DNA of 64,000 bases from CAYFUT01 sp964346395 (GTDB lineage: Bacteria; Bacillota; Halanaerobiia; Halobacteroidales; Halobacteroidaceae), in contig CAYFUT010000002.1 of the NCBI GenBank assembly GCA_964346395.1, positions 1 to 64,000 on the forward strand. Direction: 5' to 3'. Shown here piece by piece: positions 51,307 through 60,180 of the stretch. Below the pieces are notes generated by a model. That model ran no database searches. It worked only from the letters and a program-made list of their open reading frames with translations, and was not told the origin of the DNA. The translations under genes were made by a program, and so were the position numbers. Each line of letters begins with the position of its first letter. Position 1 is the first letter of the stretch.

Positions 51307-52590
51307 ATGGGACTAAAAAATATAACGGGCTGGAGAAGAAAATTGTTTAACCTAAAAGTTAAATTAGCAGTGTTGATTCATTTTCTGCCTGAAATATTGC
51401 CTGGAAGGTTAGGACCAAAAAAGTTTACTGCTTTTTGTAGGCGGCTGCTGTATTTTTTAAGCAAGATTCAGGATAATAAGTTTGCTCAGATAAACGAGGG
51501 AGTTAAACTTGATTTGTATGTACCGGAATTTCCCTCACGGGCTTTTTATACAGCCTGTGAAAAATTTAAAGAATTTGATGATAAATTACCCTGTACAACT
51601 GCTTTAATTTCTATTACTTCTGCCTGTAGATTTGAGTGTGAACACTGTTACCAGCGGTTAGATAAAGGTGCAGATGTTGACCTTGATGTACTGATTGAAA
51701 TAGTCCAGGAATTGCAGGAGAAGGGAATTGCCTTTTTCAATATTGAAGGCGGCGATCCTTTTTTACGATATGAGCGGTTACAGAGAGTATGTGCTGCTAT
51801 TGATGACCGGTCGGAAATCTGGGTCAATTCTACTGGGGATGGAATGACGAAAGAAAGGTTAAGGGAACTAAAAGAATTGGGAGTTAAGGCGGTCATGTTC
51901 TCTGTTCACAGTACCGAACCAGAGGAATTAAATCAATTTATGGGGCGCAGTGATGCCTGGCAGATAATGGAGCAGGGGATAGAACTCTGTCATCAGGTGG
52001 GGATTGCTCCGACGATTAATACTTGTCTAGGAACAGAAGCTTTTGCTGATGGTAAATTTGAAGCAATTATGGAGTTTGCCAAGGATAGAAATATACCGTT
52101 AATTCAGATAATTGTGCCTAAACCAGCGGGAGCCTGGCTGGAGAATCAGGAGGAACTGTTTAAAACAAATCAGGAGATTAAAGAAAAAATATTTAAATAC
52201 AATTTAGACCCAGCTTATCAAGATTATCCGGCTATTTCGGCGCAGGCAATAGAAGAGGATAGCGATCATTTCGGCTGTACTGCCGGGGGTACGGACAGAT
52301 TTTACATTAATGCCAAGGGGGATTTACAGCCCTGTGAATTTTTAAATATTTCCTTTGGGAATATTAGTGAGGATGATTTTGAGGAAATTTATGATCAGAT
52401 GAGAAACTGTTTTGATCCGCCGGGCCAATGCTGGGTTTGTCAAGAGAAAGCAGAGCAGGTTTTAGAATTATACGAGGAGCATGATTTAGACAGGTTACCT
52501 TTGCCGCCGGAACTGGCGGAAGAGGTTTATTGTAATTTAGATACTGGTTCTGAAACTGAATTGTACCAACAGATAGAAAAGATGAAATAA
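51307..52590 (+). CDS. Radical SAM protein with SPASM-like Cys-rich end
   Basis: The roughly 427-residue protein has an unusual basic N-terminus (about 1-95), then the radical SAM cluster motif CxxxCxxC in SACRFECEHCYQR (about 102-114). INIEGG-type NIEGGDPFLR (about 136-145) follows. A SPASM/Twitch-type end has FGCTAGGTDRFYINAKGDLQ, PCEF and CWVC, which would bind one more cluster. No peptide substrate gene is recognised next to it. ATG 51307 has AAAGGAGAA upstream; the longer frame from 51226 lies in a repeat. It could act on the lipid product of the preceding genes or on a protein. Confidence 0.85.
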   Translation: MGLKNITGWRRKLFNLKVKLAVLIHFLPEILPGRLGPKKFTAFCRRLLYFLSKIQDNKFAQINEGVKLDLYVPEFPSRAFYTACEKFKEFDDKLPCTTALISITSACRFECEHCYQRLDKGADVDLDVLIEIVQELQEKGIAFFNIEGGDPFLRYERLQRVCAAIDDRSEIWVNSTGDGMTKERLRELKELGVKAVMFSVHSTEPEELNQFMGRSDAWQIMEQGIELCHQVGIAPTINTCLGTEAFADGKFEAIMEFAKDRNIPLIQIIVPKPAGAWLENQEELFKTNQEIKEKIFKYNLDPAYQDYPAISAQAIEEDSDHFGCTAGGTDRFYINAKGDLQPCEFLNISFGNISEDDFEEIYDQMRNCFDPPGQCWVCQEKAEQVLELYEEHDLDRLPLPPELAEEVYCNLDTGSETELYQQIEKMK

Positions 52591-52665
52591 CATCTAACTA
52601 ATTGTTCAATTAATTTGTTGAAAATCTGTATTAGTAGTATAATTCAAATATGAGAGGTAATAAAT

Positions 52666-52795
52666 ATGGAATTTATGGGATATTTGGCCCCCTGTTGCTT
52701 TTGTTTTTGCTTTGTCTGCTATTGCCCAGGTGATTAAATTAAAAGAAGAGGTAGCCGAGTTGAAAGAAGAGATAAATAAATTAAAAAATGAATAG
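52666..52795 (+). pseudogene. Frameshifted small membrane/coiled-coil protein
   Basis: From ATG 52666 (GAGAGG upstream) four codons MEFM are followed by a one-base frameshift in the run ATGGGAT. Skipping one G gives DIWPPVAFVFALSAIAQVIK then LKEEVAELKEEINKLKNE and a stop at 52795. That is a 42-residue protein with one membrane segment and a Leu/Glu coiled coil. Read as it stands, the frame ends after 26 residues in a Cys-rich nonsense tail. It may be a sequencing error or a true mutation. Confidence 0.5.
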
Positions 52796-52839
52796 GAGCT
52801 TAAAATGATAGAAAATAGTTAAGTTGGGGAGGGAGGAAG

Positions 52840-53568
52840 ATGAAGAAACGGAAGTTATTAAAACTTAGTTTTGTTGTTTTTGGATTATTAATAGTGGTTG
52901 GTTGCCAGTTGAACGGCTATCAGGCCAGTCCGCAGGTAGAGGAAATAATTAATGCGCAGCAAGGAGTAAAGGTAAGTAAGGGGGACTACTGGAAAGTGCT
53001 TCCCAAAGAAAAGAAAAATACTGGCTTCATTTTTTACCAGGGGGCTCGGGTAGAAATCCGGGCTTATCTGCCGCTGGCTGTCAAAATAGCTAAAGCTGGT
53101 TATCCCGTTTTCCTGCCCCGGATGCCGCTGGATTTAGCTGTTCTTAAGTCAGAGGCAGCTTCCGAAATAATAGAAGACTACTCAGAGTTGGAATGGACAA
53201 TCGGCGGCCATTCTCTGGGAGGAGCAATGGCAGCTCGATTTGCAGCTCAAAATAGCGATCAGGTCTCCGGATTGGTGCTGCTGGCTGCTTATCCGGCTTC
53301 TGGTGATGACTTATCAAAGTTAGATATTGAAGTATTATCGATTACGGGGGAAAAGGATGGAATTATTAACAAAAACAAACTGCAGAAGAGAAAGAATTTA
53401 CTACCAAAAGAGACTGATTGGGTAGAGATTAAAGGTGGTAATCACTCTCAGTTTGGATATTATGGGCTGCAAGATGGGGATAGCAAAGCAGAAATTTCCC
53501 GCAAGAGACAAGTAGCTATTACTGCTCAGGAGATAATTGAATTTCTTAAATTTAAAATCAGAAAATAG
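52840..53568 (+). CDS. Lipoprotein alpha/beta hydrolase
   Basis: The 242-residue protein has a lipoprotein signal with lipobox VVGC and an alpha/beta-hydrolase (Abhydrolase_5-like) domain. The nucleophile elbow is GGHSLGGAMAARFAAQ (Ser about 127), the acid is in ITGEKDGI (Asp about 177) and the His in GGNHSQFGYYG (about 205). It is probably anchored outside the inner membrane; the ester substrate is unknown. AGGGAGGAAG precedes the ATG. A frameshifted secreted protein gene follows 12 bases later. Confidence 0.85.
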   Translation: MKKRKLLKLSFVVFGLLIVVGCQLNGYQASPQVEEIINAQQGVKVSKGDYWKVLPKEKKNTGFIFYQGARVEIRAYLPLAVKIAKAGYPVFLPRMPLDLAVLKSEAASEIIEDYSELEWTIGGHSLGGAMAARFAAQNSDQVSGLVLLAAYPASGDDLSKLDIEVLSITGEKDGIINKNKLQKRKNLLPKETDWVEIKGGNHSQFGYYGLQDGDSKAEISRKRQVAITAQEIIEFLKFKIRK

Positions 53569-53580
53569 GAGGTTGAGAAG

Positions 53581-54074
53581 ATGAAAAGAGTAAGAATATT
53601 AGTTATAGTAGGGATTTGTCTTTTAGTAATTTCTGCTCCCTCCCGGGCAGCACTCACTATCAGGACTGACTTTAATGATGTTAATAGTTTTGGCAAACTA
53701 AGAATAACTAAAAAGTCAGCTAGTAATTTTTGGGGTCTGTAGAACTGGTATCTGATAGGACTAATTACTTAATTGGTTATAGGGCTAAACTAAATATTAG
53801 CTCATTAGATACTTCGTCCGATTTTATGATGGGACTGGTTGATTTAGATTCCGGGGAATATGAGAGGAAGTACCTTATAAAACATATTCATAAAATCAAT
53901 TATCATGATTTGCGCTGCCAATTAGAAATGGCACACGAATATTTAAATAAATATAGTTTTTCTTATAAAGCGTTTTTAGGATATGAAATGAATAAAAGCT
54001 TGGATCTGGTTTTTTCTATGGTAGGTATCAATCAGGCCGAAGAATTTTTCATCGGTGTTCAGTTTGAATTGTAA
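53581..54074 (+). pseudogene. Frameshifted exported protein, possible small beta-barrel
   Basis: The first frame (53581-53742) encodes a signal peptide MKRVRILVIVGICLLVISAP and about 30 mature residues. It breaks in the homopolymer AATTTTTGGGG near 53730. A second frame carries on to 54074 with alternating hydrophobic/polar strands and ends FIGVQFEL. Joined, it would be about 160 residues. The strand pattern and terminal aromatic/hydrophobic residues suggest an outer-membrane barrel, but this is inference. AGGAGG precedes the ATG. Confidence 0.5.
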
Positions 54075-54241
54075 TCAAGTCTATGATAAGATGTACGGTA
54101 AATATTAGGTGAGGGAGTGGTATTAAATGAGGCGTCAAGTGAATTTTGCCTCATTGATATGGGGTTCACCAGTAGATAATAATAGTAAAATAGAGTGACC
54201 CAAGCAGTTATTAACTAAAATACTATAAGGAGTGTTAATTA

Positions 54242-55249
54242 ATGAGCGAACAGCAGACTATTTTGACTGGTGACCGCCCCACAGGAAAACTTCATTTAGG
54301 CCATTATATTGGTTCTCTACAGAATCGAGTTGAACTACAGGAAGAATATGAACAGTTTGTGATTATTGCTGATGCACAGGCTTTAACTGATAATGCTGAT
54401 AATCCTAAAAAGGTACGAGATAATATATTAGAAGTTGCTCTTGATTACCTTGCTGTCGGGATTGATCCAGAAGCAAGTACTATTTTTATTCAATCACTGG
54501 TACCGGAAATTGCAGAGCTGACCATGTATTACTTGAATTTGGTAACGGTTAATCAGCTGCACCGTAATCCGACAATCAAGAATGAAATAGAACAGAAAGG
54601 TTTTGGGGAGAGTATTCCGGCCGGTTTTCTTACTTATCCGGTTAATCAGGCGGCCGATATAACTGCTTTTGATGCTGATCTGGTGCCGGTAGGAGAGGAT
54701 CAGCGGCCGATGATTGAGCAAACTTCCAAAATTGTACGTAAATTTAATAATACTTATCAGCCAGTGTTAGTAGAACCAGAAGCTTTAATTTCGGAAGTGC
54801 CCCGGCTGCCGGGAACTGATGGTCAAAATAAAATGAGTAAGTCGCTAGGGAATGCTATTTTATTATCTGATTCGCCAGACGAAATAGAAGAAAAAGTGAT
54901 GGGGATGTATACCGATCCTAATCATATTCGAGTTGAGGATCCCGGGCAGGTAGAAGGTAATCCTGTGTTTACTTATCTGGATGTTTTTGATTCTGAACCG
55001 GAGGAAGTTAGAGAATTAAAGGAACATTATCGGCGCGGCGGTTTGGGAGATGTGAAAGTTAAACGCCGTTTAAATCGAGTACTACAAGATTTCTTGCGGC
55101 CGATTAGAGAGCGCCGGGAAAAGTATGCTCAAGACCGCGGCGAAGTAATGAATATACTAGAGCAGGGCACAGAAGTAGCCAGAGAAAGAGCAGCCGAAAC
55201 TCTGGCAAAAGTTCGCAGCGCAATGCAGATAGATTATTTTGCTGATTAA
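54242..55249 (+). CDS. trpS: Tryptophanyl-tRNA synthetase
   Basis: The 335-residue class I synthetase has the HIGH-type motif GDRPTGKLHLGHYIGS (about 11-26), VGEDQRPMIEQT (about 151-162) and KMSKSLGNAI (about 197-206). The length fits bacterial TrpRS. AAGGAG precedes the ATG. No T-box leader was found in the 167 bases upstream, only a short GAGGC / GCCTC hairpin. A terminator follows, so it is a single-gene unit. Confidence 0.96.
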   Translation: MSEQQTILTGDRPTGKLHLGHYIGSLQNRVELQEEYEQFVIIADAQALTDNADNPKKVRDNILEVALDYLAVGIDPEASTIFIQSLVPEIAELTMYYLNLVTVNQLHRNPTIKNEIEQKGFGESIPAGFLTYPVNQAADITAFDADLVPVGEDQRPMIEQTSKIVRKFNNTYQPVLVEPEALISEVPRLPGTDGQNKMSKSLGNAILLSDSPDEIEEKVMGMYTDPNHIRVEDPGQVEGNPVFTYLDVFDSEPEEVRELKEHYRRGGLGDVKVKRRLNRVLQDFLRPIRERREKYAQDRGEVMNILEQGTEVARERAAETLAKVRSAMQIDYFAD

Positions 55250-55260
55250 ACATCTAATCA

Positions 55261-55290
55261 TCCCGGGCCAACTGTTGGCCCGGGATTTTG
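55261..55290 (+). terminator. Terminator made of an inverted CGGGCCAAC pair
   Basis: TCCCGGGCCAAC and GTTGGCCCGGGA form a 12-bp perfect stem with a one-base loop in the strict sense (three or more after fraying), followed by TTTT. Confidence 0.8.
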
Positions 55291-55331
55291 TATATTAAGT
55301 ACAAAGGAATAGATCTTGTTGTCTAGAAATT

Positions 55332-55340
55332 TGATATAAT
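55332..55340 (+). promoter_or_regulatory. Extended -10 promoter of the rhodanese gene
   Basis: TGATATAAT is an extended -10 element about 58 bases before the start. No well-spaced -35 is seen. Confidence 0.45.
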
Positions 55341-55398
55341 GGTACTTAACTGAGTTTTATTTTTTTAAGTTTATAAAATATTGGAAGGGGAGATAGCG

Positions 55399-55740
55399 AT
55401 GGTTTTTGATTTGATAAAGGGATTATTTGATGGAGATGTAGAAGAAATATCGCCCGAAGAAGTGGAAGCTGGAGATTATGTTGTACTTGATGTGCGGGGG
55501 AAAGAGGCCTATCAAGCGGGGCATATTCCAGGTGCTCTTCATCTACCGTATTCTAATTTAGACGAAAAATGGGATGAGGTGCTTGCTGATATTGATGATG
55601 AGGATGAAATAGCAGTTATCTGTGTCCGCGGGATTTCCAGTAAATCAGTGGCCGGCAAACTTATGGAAGCTGGCTATAAAAATGTGAAGAGTGTTCAAGG
55701 CGGCATGAATGCCTGGCAGGGAGCGGTAGAACGCGCTTAA
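55399..55740 (+). CDS. Single-domain rhodanese
   Basis: The roughly 113-residue protein has VVLDVRGKEAYQAGHIPGAL (about 26-45) and the active-site loop VICVRGISSKSVAGKL (catalytic Cys about 79). The C-terminal VQGGMNAWQGAV (about 99-110) is typical of rhodaneses. It transfers sulfane sulfur. ATG 55399 has AAGGGGAG six bases upstream; a longer frame from 55381 lacks it. It sits between its own promoter and terminator. Confidence 0.92.
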   Translation: MVFDLIKGLFDGDVEEISPEEVEAGDYVVLDVRGKEAYQAGHIPGALHLPYSNLDEKWDEVLADIDDEDEIAVICVRGISSKSVAGKLMEAGYKNVKSVQGGMNAWQGAVERA

Positions 55741-55764
55741 TTAATTTAATCAAATAGAGCAGTT

Positions 55765-55814
55765 TATCCTCCCCCTCCTCGGGTCAGTTGTTGGCCCGGG
55801 GAGGATATTTTTTT
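55765..55814 (+). terminator. Terminator after the rhodanese gene
   Basis: TATCCTCC pairs with GGAGGATA, and an inner part CTCGGGTCA pairs with TGGCCCGGG. Seven T follow. It contains one GTTGGCCCG word. Confidence 0.8.
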
Positions 55815-56044
55815 GGAAGTATATAGTTAATAAATTGTACACTTGACAAGGAGTATAACAGAATTTATAGAAGATAATAAATAAGAAGAAAGTAAAATTT
55901 ATTATAGGTGTTAACTTAGATTAGATTTTAGTAATTTGGAGGTTTAGAGTAAAAACAAATCGACTTGATACAATACATATTAAGCTAATGCTTGTAATAG
56001 TAGAATTAAGAATTGTACCCAGTAAAGTTAAAGGGGGAAAAGTT

Positions 56045-57655
56045 ATGTGGAAAAGTTCTACCACCTTATTAAATTCTATTCCCGGTAATGTGGCGATTTT
56101 AAATCAAGAAGGAATTATAATTCAGGTCAATGACCGGTGGATTGAATTTAATCAGCAGAATAACGGTCAGGTTTCAGAGTGTAATATAGGAGTTAATTAT
56201 TTAGGTGTCTGTTATAAAGCTTATCAAGAAGGAGCTGAAGACGGTAAGCAGGCTGCTGAAGGGATTAAAGCAGTGATTGTTGGCGAACAGGAAATGTTTG
56301 AATTTGAATATCCCTGCCACTCTCCTGAGCAGCAGCGGTGGTTTAACATGCGGGTAACTCAATTGACGGAATCAGCTCCGCATATAGTAGCTGTTTATCA
56401 TTTTGATATTACTGACCGTAAGCTAGCGGAAGAAAGGGCAGAATATAAGACAGAACAGTTGATGCGGCGGATTGAACAGGCGCGGAAAGTGCACCAGACG
56501 CTATTGCCGGCGCGAAGTCTGGACTATGGTGATTTAAGTGCTGAGATTTTTTACCAGCCGGCTGAAGACTTAGGGGGCGATTTCTTTAACTTTCACCAGG
56601 TGGAAGATAAAGTGATTTTTTATGTAGTTGATGTCAGCGGCCACGGGCTGGATGGGGCGATGTTAAATCTGTTGATTCAGGAAAAAGTAGAAAATTATCT
56701 CACCAGTTGGGCAGCAAAGCAGGAAAACCAGGATTATTATGGCTATGATTGGCTGCTGGACGATAAACCGCAGGAAAAACATCTCTGTCCGCGGGAAGTG
56801 ATTGCCCAGGTACAGGAGTTATATACCCGAAAAGACTTTCCGGCTGATTATTTCCTCTGTATTGAAGTAGGGGTGATTGATTTATCCTCCTGGCAGTTAG
56901 TTTACAGTAATGCTGGGTTTCATATTCCGCTGTTTTCTATTTCTGCAGAAGGAGAAGTCAGCTCTTTAGTATCCCGGGGTGCTCTTATTTCTCAGGCAGT
57001 ACCATTTGACCGGAGGGAATTGGATGAAAAAACAGTTCAGTTAGCAGCCGGAAGTAAACTTTTTTTTACTACTGATGGTCTAATAGAAATTGAAGACCAA
57101 ACCGGAAGGTACGGCCGGGATCGCCTGCAGAAATTATTAGCAGACAATTATTATCTGGATGCCCAGTTATTGAAAGAAGAGATAGGGGAAGATATGAATC
57201 AATTTCAACAGAACGATGAAATTCATGATGATATTACCTTTTTTGTAATTGAAAAAAAGGAAGCAGATAGGTTTAAAACGACAGTGGCTAGTGATTATGC
57301 AGTATTAGATTCCCTAAAGCGGGAAGTTAAAAACTTTTTGGCTGATAAAGTCACCGATTTTTCGCCTATGTTAATCGGCCTGCATGAAATGGCAGCCAAT
57401 GCTATTGAACATGGAAATCAGTTTAAGGAGGATAAGCAGGTAAAAGTAGAAGTAGTAGTTAGACCTGATTATCTGCGGGTGGCGGTTGAAGATGAAGGAG
57501 ACGGATTTGACTGTAATTCCTGTGTGCAGCAAGAGATAGAATTAGAAGAGTTTACGGACCGAGGGCAGGGAATATTTTTAACAAAAAAGGCTGTAGATGA
57601 AATTCATTATAATTGTCAGGGGAATCGAGTAAACTTAATTAAGTTTCGCGGCTAA
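56045..57655 (+). CDS. PAS - SpoIIE phosphatase - HATPase regulator
   Basis: The roughly 536-residue protein has an N-terminal PAS domain (about 5-120, ending YHFDITDRKLAEE) and a coiled linker. The SpoIIE-type PP2C phosphatase follows (GGDFFNFHQ, VVDVSGHGLDGAML, YSNAGFHIPLFS, FTTDGLIEI; about 165-400). An RsbW-like ATPase ends it (HEMAANAIEHGN and VEDEGDGFD; about 410-536). It may thus both phosphorylate and dephosphorylate STAS-type antagonists, in a partner-switching stress or signalling circuit. ATG 56045 has AAAGGGGG upstream. The gene at 25909 is a paralogue with a GAF sensor. No STAS protein was seen in the window. Confidence 0.9.
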   Translation: MWKSSTTLLNSIPGNVAILNQEGIIIQVNDRWIEFNQQNNGQVSECNIGVNYLGVCYKAYQEGAEDGKQAAEGIKAVIVGEQEMFEFEYPCHSPEQQRWFNMRVTQLTESAPHIVAVYHFDITDRKLAEERAEYKTEQLMRRIEQARKVHQTLLPARSLDYGDLSAEIFYQPAEDLGGDFFNFHQVEDKVIFYVVDVSGHGLDGAMLNLLIQEKVENYLTSWAAKQENQDYYGYDWLLDDKPQEKHLCPREVIAQVQELYTRKDFPADYFLCIEVGVIDLSSWQLVYSNAGFHIPLFSISAEGEVSSLVSRGALISQAVPFDRRELDEKTVQLAAGSKLFFTTDGLIEIEDQTGRYGRDRLQKLLADNYYLDAQLLKEEIGEDMNQFQQNDEIHDDITFFVIEKKEADRFKTTVASDYAVLDSLKREVKNFLADKVTDFSPMLIGLHEMAANAIEHGNQFKEDKQVKVEVVVRPDYLRVAVEDEGDGFDCNSCVQQEIELEEFTDRGQGIFLTKKAVDEIHYNCQGNRVNLIKFRG

Positions 57656-57686
57656 TATAATAGGTGAATAAGGAGGATTGATAGTT

Positions 57687-58574
57687 GTGAATGTAGGGAT
57701 TGTTACCGACAGTACTTGTGATTTAGATCAGGAGGTTATTGACCGCTATGGGATTAAGGTGCTGCCGATAATAGTTGATTTTGGGACTCAAACTTACCGC
57801 GATGGAATTAACTTAACAGCAGATGAATTTTTTGAGAAATTGACTCCGGGGGAAGATTTCCCTACTACTTCGCAGCCGGCTCCAGGAGTATTTATCGACT
57901 ACTATCAGCAGTTGGCTGATGAGTTTGACCAGGTGATTTCTCTCCACCTTTCTGCCGGATTAAGCGGGACAGCGGAAACTGCCCGCCTGGCTGCTGATCA
58001 GGTAGCTGATCTGGAGGTAGAGGTGATTGACTCGGCCAGTATTTCGTTGGGGCTGGGGTTTCAAGTTTTGTTGGCCGCCCGAATGAGTGCAGCAGGATCT
58101 TCCTTAGCAGAAATTACAGCAGTTGTTAAGCAGGCTCAGGAGAAGTTGACTCTTTATTTTACAGTTAATGATTTAAGTTATATGGAAGCTGGAGGAAGAA
58201 TCGGCAAGGCTAAGGCACTGCTCGGTTCTATCTTCAAAATTAATCCAATTATTGAGATTAGCCCCCAGACGGGAAAGGTGAATGTAGTAGATAAAAAACG
58301 AGGAGCTGATCGAGCCCGGGAGCGGTTACTGGAATTAACAAGAAAAAATTTAAAGGGAGAAGAAAAAGCCTGGATTGGATTAGCGCATGGGGATAGACCA
58401 GAAGCGATGGCTACAATAAAAAAGCAGTTAATTGAAGTTTTAGCAGATAAAGAACTTGCTTATTCTATTTTCAGACACCGGATTAGTTCTACTTTAGGCT
58501 GTCATGTAGGGCCTTCAGTTTATGCTGTGATTACTTTAGCTGGTGATTTTCTTCCGGAGCGTAAAGAGAAGTAA
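57687..58574 (+). CDS. DegV-family fatty-acid-binding protein
   Basis: The roughly 295-residue protein begins VGIVTDSTCDLDQEVIDRYG and contains FPTTSQPAPGVFIDYYQQL, ISLHLSAGLSGTAETARLAA and YMEAGGRIGKAKALLGSIF, all DegV signatures. DegV (FakB) proteins bind a fatty acid and present it to the FakA kinase for phosphorylation. No fakA gene is seen here. GTG 57687 has AAGGAGG ten bases upstream; TTG 57678 is too close to it. Confidence 0.92.
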   Translation: MNVGIVTDSTCDLDQEVIDRYGIKVLPIIVDFGTQTYRDGINLTADEFFEKLTPGEDFPTTSQPAPGVFIDYYQQLADEFDQVISLHLSAGLSGTAETARLAADQVADLEVEVIDSASISLGLGFQVLLAARMSAAGSSLAEITAVVKQAQEKLTLYFTVNDLSYMEAGGRIGKAKALLGSIFKINPIIEISPQTGKVNVVDKKRGADRARERLLELTRKNLKGEEKAWIGLAHGDRPEAMATIKKQLIEVLADKELAYSIFRHRISSTLGCHVGPSVYAVITLAGDFLPERKEK

Positions 58575-58672
58575 TTTATCGTGGGGGTATATAGAAGTTA
58601 AAAGTGATGATTATGCTTATAATAAACTGACTAGTCAGTTCCAAATAAAAGTAATTAATAAGGGAGGAAATT

Positions 58673-59266
58673 ATGAAAGTATTAGGTTTTGTGGGCAGCG
58701 CCCGAAAATCGGGAAATACTAGCCGACTTGTACAGGAGGTATTAGCCGGAGCTGATAGTGAAGGAGCAGAAACTAAATTGTATCAGTTATCGGAGTTGAA
58801 TATGCAGGGCTGTCAGGGATGTTTGTATTGTCGGGAGCATGGTAAATGTGTAATTAACGATGACTTACAGCCTATTTATGATGAACTGAAAGCAGCTGAA
58901 GCGCTAGTAATTGGGAGTCCGATTTATATTCATCAGCTTTCTGGGCAAACCAAATTATTATTGGATAGGTTTTACCCCTTAACTGACCAGAATCATAACC
59001 CGCGGTTTGGCGAAAAAAAGCTAGTTATGGCTTATACCCAAGCAGCTCCTCTGCGGTTATTTTTCTGGCGGTATAGGCGGTATGTCAAAAAATCACTAAC
59101 AGATATGGGGTTAATTCATAGGAAAGATTTAGTCGCTACTAAATGTTTTGCCCAAAACACAGTAGCTAATAACGGTAACCTGCTTGCTAAAGCTTATGCT
59201 ACCGGCTGTTCTTTAACTAAGGATCCGGGGCTATTAGATAAGATAAAGGCAAAATTGAGTTTATGA
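58673..59266 (+). CDS. Flavodoxin-fold iron-sulfur flavoprotein / NAD(P)H-dependent FMN reductase
   Basis: The 197-residue protein has an FMN-binding start VLGFVGSARKSGNTSRLVQE (about 3-22), a Cys-rich segment CQGCLYCREHGKC (about 47-59) of the kind that binds Fe-S or acts in redox, and IGSPIYIHQLSGQTKLLLDR (about 82-101). It likely passes electrons in anaerobic metabolism. GGGAGG precedes the ATG. Its stop is overlapped by the start of a radical SAM remnant. Confidence 0.85.
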   Translation: MKVLGFVGSARKSGNTSRLVQEVLAGADSEGAETKLYQLSELNMQGCQGCLYCREHGKCVINDDLQPIYDELKAAEALVIGSPIYIHQLSGQTKLLLDRFYPLTDQNHNPRFGEKKLVMAYTQAAPLRLFFWRYRRYVKKSLTDMGLIHRKDLVATKCFAQNTVANNGNLLAKAYATGCSLTKDPGLLDKIKAKLSL

Positions 59267-59598
59267 TGTTTACCAATGGAACCTTAATTGATGAAGAAAT
59301 GGCTGATAATATTAAAAATAAGAGTCTGGTAGAAGCCATCCAAAATCCGCTATTTAAATCTTATCAGAAGCGGCAGCCGTTCAATGATAATTATTTGTTG
59401 CCTTGTCCTATTATAGATAATCCAGAAGCCTTAGGAGAGATGGTAGAAGAAGCCGGTGCTTATCCTACTCATCCCGGAGCAGAAGGGATTTTAAAATCAG
59501 AAGTTACTGCTGAATTAAAAGAAACTTCGTCTCAGTGGGAAGAATTAGCACAGGAGTTACAGGAAGAAGAACCAGAATCAGTTTCCGAGTCAGCGTAA
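59263..59598 (+). pseudogene. Internally deleted radical SAM gene remnant
   Basis: The 111-residue frame begins MMFTNGTLIDEEMADNI, which resembles the middle of a radical SAM barrel (FTNGTLI). It then jumps to SLVEAIQNPLFKSYQKRQPF, NDNYLLPCPIIDNPEALGEM and VEEAGAYPTHPGAEG, which is the C-terminal end of Firmicute radical SAM/SPASM proteins. The CxxxCxxC part and most of the barrel are absent. The frame is open, so a large in-frame deletion is likely. Confidence 0.6.
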
Positions 59599-59611
59599 TA
59601 GCTTATATACT

Positions 59612-60088
59612 TTGCAAAACTGGTATCAAGGATTTACTGATAAATTACAAAAGTTAATCAAACTTGAAGAAGAAATTGGAGATAAATATGAAATTGAAAT
59701 TGAGGAGATATTTACCGAAGTAATTTTTTCTCTGCAGACAGTAACTGATATTTTAGAGGATTTTATGACTTATATTCAGCAGGCGGTAGATCCAAATCAT
59801 TTAATAGTTTAATTAATAAAATTTTAGAGATTAACGAAAAAGTTCAGGCCGTGAATCAATTAAAAACTACTGGGGAAGAGTTAATAGCTGAACTGGATAA
59901 GTACCAACAGGAAGCGCAGCAATGAAAAACATCTGCAGCAGCACAGCCAGTAGGAAAAGCAGTTAACTGATCCTCGACTCCGGGAAATAAGGGAAGAGTT
60001 TGCTGCTTATCTAGAGCAAAATGCTAACTCAGACCAAGATACAGAACCAGAATCAGCTGATGAAGAAGGAGATTTAACACTGTTTTAA
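59612..60088 (+). pseudogene. Decayed helical gene with several frame breaks
   Basis: Coding-like sequence continues through at least three pieces. One is a 66-residue Glu/Ile-rich helix (59612-59812). The next, in another frame, is a stretch to the TGA at 59925 (INEKVQAVNQLKTTGEELIA). The last, back in the first frame, is DPRLREIREEFAAYLEQN ending in an acidic tail at 60088. No single start gives a full protein. The original family is not recognised. Confidence 0.45.
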
Positions 60089-60180
60089 ATTTACGCTTAT
60101 TTGTATAATAATTCAACAAACGTAAATACTAAGGAGGGAGATAAAGAGAGAAGTTAAATATATTAGGAGGTAGGAAATTA

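Noticed and set aside
54075..54241. T-box riboswitch before trpS
   Set aside because: The leader is short and lacks the conserved T-box sequence and a specifier stem; only a small GAGGC/GCCTC hairpin and a GGGTTCAC/GTGACCC pairing without a T-run are seen.
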